Shown: positions 57,327-64,000 of the stretch, one piece after another
Numbering within the stretch: position 1 is the stretch's first letter
How the letters are laid out: each line of letters starts with the position of its first letter
From: Oxalobacteraceae bacterium
GTDB lineage: Bacteria; Pseudomonadota; Gammaproteobacteria; Burkholderiales; Burkholderiaceae_D
Assembly (NCBI GenBank): GCA_030698225.1
Contig: JAUYNR010000033.1
Location: 1-64,000, forward strand
Direction: 5' to 3'
DNA length: 64,000 nt
The notes under the pieces: model-generated
The model's input: only the letters and a program-made list of their open reading frames with translations
Told to the model about the DNA's origin: nothing
The model's database searches: none
Program-made: the position numbers and the translations under genes

Positions 57327-57875
57327 GTGAACATCCCGCTCAAAATCACTTACCGCGACCTGCGGCCGTCGCCGGCGATCGAAGCCGCGCTCCGCGCTCA
57401 AACCCGACGCTTCGAGCCGTTGCGCCAATACATTCTGCGCTGCAACGCCACCGTTGAAGTACTCGGCAGGCACTGGCGCGGTGGCCATCATTACAATGTG
57501 CGGGTGGCCATCGCGGTGCCGGGCGGCGAAGTCGCGGTCAGCCGCAACCATGATGACGCCGACATCGTGGTGGCAATTGGCGCCGCCTTCGATGCCGCCA
57601 GAATGCGACTGGAAGATCACGTCCAGCGCTTGCGGCGCAAGGTGAAGACGCATGAAGCGCCGCTGCACGGGCGCATCAGCAAGCTGTTTGCCGGCGACGC
57701 CGGTTTCGGTTTCATAGAAACGGCCGACGGCCGCGAATTTTATTTCCGCCGCGACAACGTGATGGAACCCCGCGCCGCGCCGCTGGCGATCGGCGCCGAA
57801 GTGCAGTTCCTGGAAGCGCTTGGCACCGAATCGCTGCAAGCCAGGCGCATCGTCGCCGGCCACCACCGCATTTAG
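57327..57875 (+). CDS. HPF/RaiA ribosome-binding domain fused to cold-shock domain
   Basis: A 182-residue two-domain protein starting at GTG. The N-terminal part (residues 1-115; LKITYRDLRPSPAIEAALRA, 20 shown, and DADIVVAIGAAFDAARMRLE) is the S30AE/HPF ribosome-hibernation fold. The C-terminal part (about 120-180; GRISKLFAGDAGFGFIETAD, 20 shown, then EFYFRRDNV) is a cold-shock domain with the GFGFI RNP-1-like and FYFR RNP-2-like strands. It may link ribosome binding to RNA binding under stress. Confidence 0.88.
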   Translation: MNIPLKITYRDLRPSPAIEAALRAQTRRFEPLRQYILRCNATVEVLGRHWRGGHHYNVRVAIAVPGGEVAVSRNHDDADIVVAIGAAFDAARMRLEDHVQRLRRKVKTHEAPLHGRISKLFAGDAGFGFIETADGREFYFRRDNVMEPRAAPLAIGAEVQFLEALGTESLQARRIVAGHHRI

Positions 57876-57920
57876 TCAGTGCAGATGCTCAGGCGCGAAT
57901 CGGAACTGCGGCCAGATGCG

Positions 57921-57947
57921 GGCGATGCATTTTTGACGCATACTCCT
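57921..57947 (-). repeat. Dispersed two-hairpin element, 5' fragment (copy 9)
   Basis: On the minus strand GGAGTATGCGTCAAAAATGC ATCGCC matches only the first block of the element. The hairpins are missing, so this is a truncated copy or a chance match just before the next gene. Confidence 0.4.
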
Positions 57948-57969
57948 TAGCCTCGGAAGGGGTATACCG

Positions 57970-58884
57970 ATGCGCAAGATATTTCAGATGAATCCGTTCT
58001 GCTGGCTGCCGCCGTTGCTGCTCGCATACATCATGTGCGTGAGCATCGGACAGGCCGCTGCTGCCGGGCCGGACACGAATCCGGCCGTATCGCTGCGTGC
58101 CAAATACGCGGAATTGGGCCCGCAACTCAGCGACAATCAGTTCAAGCGGCCGCTCCACCTGGATTCGGCCGAATCCCCCACTCAGTTAAAGGGCGACATC
58201 TACGCGCTGGTCGATTACCCGTTTGCCGCGGTCAAGCAGGCGCTCAGCGAGCCCACCCATTGGTGCGAGCTGTTGATCCTGCACCTGAATATAAAATACT
58301 GTCGTGCGTCGGCCGGCACGGCCGGCAGCATGCTCGCGGTCAGCATCGGCACGAAACACCATCAGCCGCTCGCGCAAGCCTTCGGGGTCGAATTTGCGTT
58401 TAATCCGGCCGCGACCACGCCCGAGTATTTCGACCTCCGGCTCAACGCAAAAAAGGGACCGCTGGGCACCAGCGACTATCGGATACGGCTGGAAGCGGCA
58501 ACCGTCCAGAGTGGCAAGACCTTCCTGCATCTGACCTATTCCTACTCCTACAATTTTGCAGGGCGGGCCGCGATGCAAGCTTATCTTGCAACAATCGGCA
58601 GCGACAAGGTCGGGTTCACCATCACCGGCAAACAGACCGCCGGCCAGCCCGACCATATTGGCGGCGTGCGCGGCGTGGTGGAGCGCAACACGATGCGCTA
58701 TTACCTCGCCATCGACGCCTATCTCGGCGGGTTGTCGACCCCGCCCGCGCAACAGCTCGAAAAACGCCTGGAAAGCTGGTTCGCGTCCACCGAGCACTAT
58801 CCCCGGCAGCTGCATGAAGTGGACCGCGCCGCCTATCTGGACATGAAACGGCGTGAGTATCTGCGCCAGCAGCAGTCCCGGTAG
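57970..58884 (+). CDS. Hypothetical secreted protein
   Basis: A 304-residue protein with an N-terminal hydrophobic signal segment (FCWLPPLLLAYIMCVSIGQA, 20 shown, then AAAG). The mature part contains LKGDIYALVDYPFAAVKQAL and HLTYSYSYNFAGRAAMQAYL (20 shown), suggesting a START-like or lipid-binding beta sheet, but this is a guess. Two cysteines (CEL...YC) may pair. AAGGGGTATACCG is the ribosome site. Confidence 0.75.
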   Translation: MRKIFQMNPFCWLPPLLLAYIMCVSIGQAAAAGPDTNPAVSLRAKYAELGPQLSDNQFKRPLHLDSAESPTQLKGDIYALVDYPFAAVKQALSEPTHWCELLILHLNIKYCRASAGTAGSMLAVSIGTKHHQPLAQAFGVEFAFNPAATTPEYFDLRLNAKKGPLGTSDYRIRLEAATVQSGKTFLHLTYSYSYNFAGRAAMQAYLATIGSDKVGFTITGKQTAGQPDHIGGVRGVVERNTMRYYLAIDAYLGGLSTPPAQQLEKRLESWFASTEHYPRQLHEVDRAAYLDMKRREYLRQQQSR

Positions 58885-58912
58885 CAGGAGTGTCCGGGCA
58901 TTTTGCTGCCGG

Positions 58913-59221
58913 TCAGCCCGGCAGCACCGCCCATTCCGGCTCCTCGAATTCTCCGATCACCGTAATTTCGCAATGCGTCGCATGCTTTTCCAGAATTGCG
59001 CGCACGGTTGCATTGCTGCGGTCGTCCTTCGCATCCCGGTGCGCCTTCGAGTCCCAGTGGGCAATCGCCAGCAGCGCGTTGGGGTCGCCGATTTTCCGGT
59101 GCAGATAGGTCCCTCTGGCCCCGGGCGTTTGCTGAATGATCTCGCTGGCACGCACCCACGCCTGCGCGTATTGCTCCACCGTGTAACCCGGCTTCATCCG
59201 GACTTCGAAGATGAATTTCAT
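58913..59221 (-). CDS. ABM/dimeric alpha-beta barrel protein
   Basis: A 102-residue ferredoxin-like protein with the shape of antibiotic-biosynthesis-monooxygenase or EthD-like domains: FIFEVRMKPGYTVEQYAQAW (20 shown), then TYLHRKIGDPNALLAIAHWD and a final strand EITVIGEF. It probably dimerises. The function is unknown. The start has AGGAGG upstream. Confidence 0.78.
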   Translation of the reverse strand: MKFIFEVRMKPGYTVEQYAQAWVRASEIIQQTPGARGTYLHRKIGDPNALLAIAHWDSKAHRDAKDDRSNATVRAILEKHATHCEITVIGEFEEPEWAVLPG

Positions 59222-59446
59222 CTTGTTAACCTCCTGTTCCCGATTGCGGGCGCACCGGTCCGCCGGGCAAATCCCGGCTCATGGCAATTATCAGGGTCGG
59301 CGCCGCGCAGCGATGCGTTCGCTTCAGGATAGGACAAAACCCCCATCCGCACAGGCCGGCGATTGCGACTAGAGCGGACAATCTAGCACGCTCGTACTTT
59401 TTTCGCCCTATAATCGGCTTCCATTCGAAATTATCGCGAGGTCACC

Positions 59447-60415
59447 ATGGCATTGCCTGCCGCACTGCAAAATCTGCGCCTTCCCGTCATCGGCTCTCCG
59501 CTGTTCATCGCCAGCGGCCCGGAGCTGGTGATTGCCCAATGCAAGGCCGGCATCGTCGGCGCTTTCCCGGCGCTCAATGCGCGCCCGGCCGAATTGCTCG
59601 ATACCTGGCTGACGCAGATCCAGGCCGAGTTGGCGACCCACCAGGCTGCCAATCCGGACGCGAAGGTGGGGCCGATTGCGGTCAACCAGATCGTCCACCA
59701 GTCCAATGACCGGCTGGCGCACGACGTCGAAGTCTGCGTCAGGCACCGGATTCCGATCATCATTTCGTCGCTGCGGGCGCCGCCGCCGGAGATGCTGGAT
59801 GCGATCCACAGCTATGGCGGCATCGTGCTGCATGACGTGATTTCGATCCGTCACGCGCAAAAGGCGCTGGAGGCCGGCGTCGATGGCTTAATTCTGGTGG
59901 CGGCCGGGGCCGGCGGCCATGCCGGCGCGCTGTCGCCGTTCGCGCTGGTGGGCGAGATCCGCAAGTTCTTTCAGGGGCCGATCGCGCTGTCGGGTTCGAT
60001 CGCCACCGGCGACGCGATCCTGGCCGCGCAGGCGATGGGCGCCGATCTGGCGTATATCGGTTCGCGCTGGCTGGCCACCAAGGAGTCGAATGTCGACGAC
60101 GATTACCGCAACGCGATCGTCGAATCGGCGGCAGCCGACATTGTCTACACCAACCTGTTTACCGGGGTGCACGGCAATTACCTGAAAAAGTCCATCGTCC
60201 AGGCCGGACTGGACCCGGACAATTTGCCGCAAGCGGATAAAACCGCGATGAATTTCGGCTCCGGCAGCGCCAGCAAGGCCAAGGCCTGGCGCGATATCTG
60301 GGGTGCCGGGCAAGGGGTCGGCCTGATGACCGATGTGCCGACGGTGGCTGAAATGGTGACGCGACTGCAAGACGAGTACGACGCGGCCAAGCGGCGGATT
60401 TGCGCCAATACGTGA
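59447..60415 (+). CDS. NAD(P)H-dependent flavin oxidoreductase (NMO-like, YrpB type)
   Basis: A 322-residue FMN TIM-barrel protein related to nitronate monooxygenases. PVIGSPLFIASGPELVIAQC (20 shown) opens it, and AAGAGGHAGALSPFALVGEI corresponds to the His-containing GGH loop; SGSIATGDAILAAQAMGADL is the phosphate loop. It is divergent from the 39042 homologue in sequence. RBS GCGAGGTCACC. A REP and a strong terminator follow. Confidence 0.87.
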   Translation: MALPAALQNLRLPVIGSPLFIASGPELVIAQCKAGIVGAFPALNARPAELLDTWLTQIQAELATHQAANPDAKVGPIAVNQIVHQSNDRLAHDVEVCVRHRIPIIISSLRAPPPEMLDAIHSYGGIVLHDVISIRHAQKALEAGVDGLILVAAGAGGHAGALSPFALVGEIRKFFQGPIALSGSIATGDAILAAQAMGADLAYIGSRWLATKESNVDDDYRNAIVESAAADIVYTNLFTGVHGNYLKKSIVQAGLDPDNLPQADKTAMNFGSGSASKAKAWRDIWGAGQGVGLMTDVPTVAEMVTRLQDEYDAAKRRICANT

Positions 60416-60420
60416 GCGCT

Positions 60421-60487
60421 GCAGGTGCGAATTTATTCGCACTCTTAACGTTTTCATGCGAGCTGATGCGAATGAATTCGCACCTAC
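60421..60487. repeat. REP family 2, inverted pair
   Basis: GCAGGTGCGAATTTATTCGC and GCGAATGAATTCGCACCTAC. The left end reads GCAG instead of GTAG and the left arm has one change, so this copy is slightly degraded relative to 30404 and 37081. Confidence 0.85.
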
Positions 60488-60528
60488 AGCTTCGTAGCGT
60501 GGGCACGTATTTGCACCCATCCTTCTAA

Positions 60529-60562
60529 AAATCCGCCACTCTTGCGAGTGGCGGATTTTTTT
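60529..60562. terminator. Strong bidirectional rho-independent terminator
   Basis: AAATCCGCCACTC, loop TTGC, GAGTGGCGGATTT, with AAAAA on the left and TTTTTTT on the right. It is shared by the convergent NMO-like gene and dsbA. Confidence 0.95.
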
Positions 60563-60584
60563 GGCACGGAAATGAACGACGGTC

Positions 60585-61304
60585 TTATTTCTTCTTCGAT
60601 GGTGCGGCAGCGACAGGCGGTCTGGCCGCTTCGCCCTGCTCCTTGGCGGTTCTTGCCACCAGATAATCCATCACTTTCAGCGCGGCGGTTTGCAACGCGG
60701 CTTCCGGCTGCCTGCCGCCGCCCAGGCCGGCAGCGGCAATTGAGGGCGAGGTGATGTAGCGCCCGCCGATGGCGATGGTGGGCACGCCGTCGATCTTGTA
60801 TGCGGCCTGCAACTGGCTGGCGATGCGCACCTTGGATTGGACCCCGAAGGAATTGTACATAGCGACAAATTTTTGCTTGTCCACGCCCTGTTTGGCGATG
60901 AAGTCGGCAATCGATGCATCCTTGTCGAGCGGCTGGCGCTCGACGTGGATCGCGTTGAATACCTTGGGGTTCAGTTGCGCGGTCAGGCCGAGCGCTTCGA
61001 GTGCGTAATACAGGCGCTGCTGCGGCACAAAGGATTCATTGAAGGCGATCGGCACCCGCTTGAAGACGATATTGTCGCCCTGTTTCTTGATCCAGCTCTC
61101 CAGCGCCGGCTCGAAAGCATGGCAGTGCGGGCAGCTGTACCAGAAGAATTCGGTGACTTCGACCTTTTCCCCGGAGTCGGTCTGCTGCACCTTGTCCAGG
61201 GTACGGAAATCGACGCCGTTTTTCGGATTGTCGGGGGCCGCGCTGACGGACAGGGCCAGCAGGCTCAGTCCAAGGGTGACGAACAATTTGGGCAGCAAAC
61301 GCAT
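60585..61304 (-). CDS. dsbA: Thiol:disulfide interchange protein DsbA
   Basis: A periplasmic oxidase that forms disulfides in exported proteins. The 239-residue precursor has a signal peptide (KLFVTLGLSLLALSVSAA). The active site is Cys58-Pro-His-Cys61 in YSCPHCHAFEP and the cis-Pro loop is GVPTIAIGG. A flexible tail (EAARPPVAAAPSKKK) is added. The gene follows the SPOR gene by 27 bp in an argS-SPOR-dsbA run. Confidence 0.94.
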   Translation of the reverse strand: MRLLPKLFVTLGLSLLALSVSAAPDNPKNGVDFRTLDKVQQTDSGEKVEVTEFFWYSCPHCHAFEPALESWIKKQGDNIVFKRVPIAFNESFVPQQRLYYALEALGLTAQLNPKVFNAIHVERQPLDKDASIADFIAKQGVDKQKFVAMYNSFGVQSKVRIASQLQAAYKIDGVPTIAIGGRYITSPSIAAAGLGGGRQPEAALQTAALKVMDYLVARTAKEQGEAARPPVAAAPSKKK

Positions 61305-61331
61305 ACGATTCCTTTTCTGGTTTATTTGGGC

Positions 61332-61958
61332 TTATTTTGGACTGCGCACTACAGCGACGTCGACGCCGTTGTCCGACAGCTTTTCGCGGGTACGGTTCAT
61401 TGTTTCGATTTGGCCAAACGGACCGACGCGCACCCGGTACAGCGTGCCGCTATCGGACAGGCGCTCGGTCACGCGCGCCTCGAACCCGAGCAGCGCCAGT
61501 TTGGCCTTGATATTCTCGGCATCGGCCTGCTCGCGAAAAGCGCCCGCCTGCAGATAGTAGGTATATTTCTCTTCGCCCGCATCGGGCTTGGCGGCCACCG
61601 ATTTTTCGACGATCGGCGTCTGGCCGGCTTCGGCTGCGGGCTTGGCGGCAGCCGGCGGCTGCGCCGCCGGTGCGGTTTCTTCGGCCGGCTTGGCCAGATT
61701 GCGGGCGGCTTCCCTGGCCGCATCCTTGTTGCCGTACAGCGGCTTGTTGGGATCGACCACGATGGCGCCGCCGCTGCCTTCGGGCGCCCTTGGCTGGGCA
61801 CCCTTGGTGACGAAGGGCAAACCCGTCTTGGTGATGCTCAGCGCGACCGCCAGCGCGATCCCGAGGCCGATGATCAGGCCGATGACCAGGCCCAGCAAGG
61901 TGCCGCCCTGCTGGCCGCGGTTGCGTGCATTGCTGCTCTTTTTTGGGTGAGTTGCCAT
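61332..61958 (-). CDS. SPOR-domain membrane protein
   Basis: A 208-residue protein. A short cytoplasmic basic tail is followed by a membrane segment (LLGLVIGLIIGLGIALAVAL, 20 shown). Then comes a Pro/Ala-rich periplasmic linker and a C-terminal SPOR domain (YYLQAGAFREQADAENIKAK, 20 shown; VRVGPFGQIETMNRTREKL), which binds denuded peptidoglycan at division sites. FtsN-like in layout. It lies between argS and dsbA. Confidence 0.9.
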   Translation of the reverse strand: MATHPKKSSNARNRGQQGGTLLGLVIGLIIGLGIALAVALSITKTGLPFVTKGAQPRAPEGSGGAIVVDPNKPLYGNKDAAREAARNLAKPAEETAPAAQPPAAAKPAAEAGQTPIVEKSVAAKPDAGEEKYTYYLQAGAFREQADAENIKAKLALLGFEARVTERLSDSGTLYRVRVGPFGQIETMNRTREKLSDNGVDVAVVRSPK

Positions 61959-61968
61959 ACTTTTCCGA

Positions 61969-63690
61969 TTACATCCGCTCTGGAGCCGAGACGCCGATCA
62001 GCGCCAAACCATTTTGCAATACCTGCCGGGTGGCACACATCAATGCCAGCCGCGCCATCTTCAGGACCACATCGTCGACCAGCACCCGTTCCGCATTGTA
62101 GTAGCTATGCAATTCGCCCGCCAGGTCGCGCAGGTAAAACGCCACCTGATGCGGGCCCAGCTCTTCCAGCGCATGTTGCAGCGCGTCCGGATATTCGGCC
62201 AGCTTGGCCAGCAGCGCTGCTTCGCGCGGGGCCGTCAGCAGCGCCAGGTCGACCTCGGCCAGTGTGGCCGCATCGCCGGCCCACAGTTCCAGCATGCGGC
62301 AGATCCGCGCGTGCGCGTATTGGACGTAATACACCGGATTTTCGTCCGATTGCGCCAGCGCCACATCGACATCGAACACGAATTCGGTATCGGCCTTGCG
62401 CGAAATCAGGAAAAACCGCACCGCATCGCGCCCCCGTGTCAGGTCGCCCGCGTTGTTCTCGCCGGCCGACCATTCGATCAGGTCGCGCACCGTCACATAC
62501 GAGCCGGCGCGCTTGGAGATTTTCACCTCTTCGCCGTTTTTCATCACGGTCACCATCTTGTGCAGCACGTAATCCGGATAACCGTGCGGAATGCCCATGT
62601 CGACCGCCTGCAGGCCGGCGCGCACGCGGGCGATGGTGCCGTGGTGGTCGGAACCCTGGACGTTGATCGCCTTGGTATAGCCGCGCTGCCATTTGGTGAC
62701 GTGATAGGCGACATCCGGCACGAAGTAGGTATAGGTGCCGTCGGACTTCTTCATCACGCGGTCCTTGTCGTCGCCGTAGTCGGTGGTGCGCAGCCACAAC
62801 GCGCCGTCCTGCTCGTACGTCTTGCCGGCCTTCACCAGCGTATCGACGGTAGCGGCGACCTTGCTGTCGCTGTACAGCGACGATTCGAGATAGTAATTGT
62901 CGAACTTGACGCCGAATGCCAGCAAGTCCAGGTCTTGCTCGCGGCGTAAGTAAGTGACCGCAAACTGGCGGATCGAATCGATATCGTCGACCACGCCACT
63001 GGCGGTCACCGGTGCGCCATCGCTGGCGGCAACCGTCTTGCCGGCCAGGAAATCCTGCGCGATCTCATCGATGTAGTCGCCGTTGTAGGCCGATGCCGGC
63101 CAGGCGTCGTCGAGCGGCGTCAGGCCGATGGCCCGGGCCTGCACCGACAGCGCCAGGTTGCCGATCTGGACTCCGGCATCGTTGTAATAGAACTCGCGCG
63201 TAACAGCGTAGCCCTGCGCATCGAGCAGCGCCGCCAGCGCGTCGCCCAGCGCGCCCTGGCGTCCGTGGCCGACGTGTAGCGGGCCGGTCGGGTTGGCGGA
63301 GACGAATTCGACCACCACCTTGCGGCCGGCGCCGAGCGTGCTTTTGCCGTACTGCGCGGCCTCCGTCAGCACGGTCCGAACCACCGATTGCCGCGCCGCG
63401 GCCGACAGCCGCAGATTAATGAAGCCCGGTCCGGCGATCTCGGCCGCTTCGATCAGGCTCCCATTGGCCGCCTGCGCCATCAGCGCGGCAACGATCGCCT
63501 GCGCCAGTTCGCGCGGGTTTTTCTTCAAGTGGCGGGACAACTGCATAGCGATATTGCAGGCGACATCGCCATGCGCGGGATCGCGCGGGCGCTCCAGCGT
63601 GACATTCGCCTGCACTTCGGTGCCGGCCAGCAAGGGCACCAGCGCCGCGTTGAAGAGGTCGAGAATCTGTTGTTTCTGTTGGGCAAGCAT
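61969..63690 (-). CDS. argS: Arginyl-tRNA synthetase
   Basis: Charges tRNA-Arg. 573 residues from [13 protein letters not shown]; a longer open frame is rejected because this start gives the normal N-terminus. The class I HIGH motif is HVGH at residues 139-142 ([19 protein letters not shown]). The KMSKS counterpart is [11 protein letters not shown]. The C-terminal anticodon-binding domain ([20 protein letters not shown], 20 shown) is complete. Confidence 0.96.
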   Translation of the reverse strand: MLAQQKQQILDLFNAALVPLLAGTEVQANVTLERPRDPAHGDVACNIAMQLSRHLKKNPRELAQAIVAALMAQAANGSLIEAAEIAGPGFINLRLSAAARQSVVRTVLTEAAQYGKSTLGAGRKVVVEFVSANPTGPLHVGHGRQGALGDALAALLDAQGYAVTREFYYNDAGVQIGNLALSVQARAIGLTPLDDAWPASAYNGDYIDEIAQDFLAGKTVAASDGAPVTASGVVDDIDSIRQFAVTYLRREQDLDLLAFGVKFDNYYLESSLYSDSKVAATVDTLVKAGKTYEQDGALWLRTTDYGDDKDRVMKKSDGTYTYFVPDVAYHVTKWQRGYTKAINVQGSDHHGTIARVRAGLQAVDMGIPHGYPDYVLHKMVTVMKNGEEVKISKRAGSYVTVRDLIEWSAGENNAGDLTRGRDAVRFFLISRKADTEFVFDVDVALAQSDENPVYYVQYAHARICRMLELWAGDAATLAEVDLALLTAPREAALLAKLAEYPDALQHALEELGPHQVAFYLRDLAGELHSYYNAERVLVDDVVLKMARLALMCATRQVLQNGLALIGVSAPERM

Positions 63691-63881
63691 GGGCAAATGG
63701 GCGCGGCGGCGTGAGCGCTCGCGATAAATTAATCGATGCGCGCAATTATACTGGCATGTAGCGCCGGCCCGGCAGGCTGCCGGCACCCCGGCCGGCGGCA
63801 AGCATCGATTGCTTCCGGCGCCAAAATGCCGCATATTCGGCTGCGGCTGTTTGCAAGGCCATGACCGTCCCTGGAGTGTTG

Positions 63882-64000
63882 ATGCCTGACTACTATTTTC
63901 CTGCCGCACTGGTGCCTGAAATCACCAGCGGACGCAAGAACCGGATCATCGCAGCGCTGCCCGTCAGCAGTGTGCTGCCGCCGGTCGGCAGCCGGGTCCA
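63882..64000 (+). CDS. Partial ORF running off the window
   Basis: An open frame from ATG ([20 protein letters not shown], 20 shown, then [19 protein letters not shown]) reaches the window end without a stop. CTGGAG lies 8 bases upstream. An in-frame ATG at 63861 is an alternative start. It is divergent from argS. The function cannot be assigned from 39 residues. Confidence 0.4.
   Translation, partial: MPDYYFPAALVPEITSGRKNRIIAALPVSSVLPPVGSRV

Noticed and set aside
60837-62666. 609-codon open frame opposite dsbA, the SPOR gene and argS
   Set aside because: It spans the antisense of three well-supported genes and has no recognisable domain.

Overview
This 64 kb stretch is chromosomal DNA from a GC-rich Gram-negative bacterium, most likely a betaproteobacterium of the Burkholderiales (an Oxalobacteraceae-like genome is my best guess). 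The basis is gene content: a complete malonate decarboxylase (mdc) operon, a LiuR-type leucine catabolism cluster containing aceK, an argS-SPOR-dsbA block, two DctPQM TRAP transporters and a B12-dependent ribonucleotide reductase. The assignment is an inference from content and codon style, not from a marker gene. No rRNA, tRNA, CRISPR array or prophage was seen.

Layout. 1-1.8 kb: an AT-richer edge with an orphan protein carrying a PD-(D/E)XK nuclease-like motif. 1.9-6.7 kb: nrdJ, an SDR oxidoreductase and a BtuF-like binding-protein fold. 6.8-16.8 kb: a minus-strand operon dctP-dctQ-dctM-mdcA-C-D-E-G-B-H for malonate uptake and decarboxylation, divergent from a GntR/FCD regulator; a 16-bp palindrome lies between them. 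17.1-38.1 kb: an MBL hydrolase, then the Liu system (liuR, thioesterase, isovaleryl-CoA dehydrogenase, aceK, thiolase, second acyl-CoA dehydrogenase, acyl-CoA synthetase, both methylcrotonyl-CoA carboxylase subunits, methylglutaconyl-CoA hydratase, HMG-CoA lyase). Biotin genes bioA-bioD-bioB sit between liuC and the biotin-carrying subunit liuD. A REP-associated tyrosine transposase (RAYT) and a ychJ-like gene are also inside. 38.3-44.9 kb: small hypotheticals, a nitronate monooxygenase, and a gluconate-type module (gntK, DctQMP, LacI-family regulator) with an 18-bp operator palindrome. 45-48 kb: a PLD-family lipoprotein, a small secreted protein, a DUF1289 protein and an MBL hydrolase. 48.4-56 kb: an NfeD-slipin pair and an eight-gene Mrp-type cation/proton antiporter in the order of the archaeal Mbh membrane arm. 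56-59 kb: UspA, a CBS protein, an HPF-cold-shock fusion and unknowns. 59.4-64 kb: a second NMO-like flavoprotein, dsbA, a SPOR protein, argS and a cut-off ORF.

The most distinctive layer lies between and sometimes inside genes. (i) Four unrelated-sequence palindromic repeat families all begin with GTAG and end with CTAC, the signature of REP elements moved by RAYT transposases; one RAYT gene lies between copies of one family. (ii) Repeat sequence has entered coding regions: it supplies stop codons, forms the C-termini of GntK and the RAYT, and inserts about 20 residues in frame in LiuD. (iii) A separate AT-rich element of about 75 bp, built on CCGCATATATTCATTGCGG followed by a second dyad with compensatory changes, occurs about nine times in intergenic DNA; I do not recognise it.

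Regulation readable from sequence: LiuR-type palindromes occur before liuR, before the thioesterase-liuA unit, and as a perfect 22-bp dyad inside the ychJ-like coding sequence just upstream of the acyl-CoA synthetase gene.
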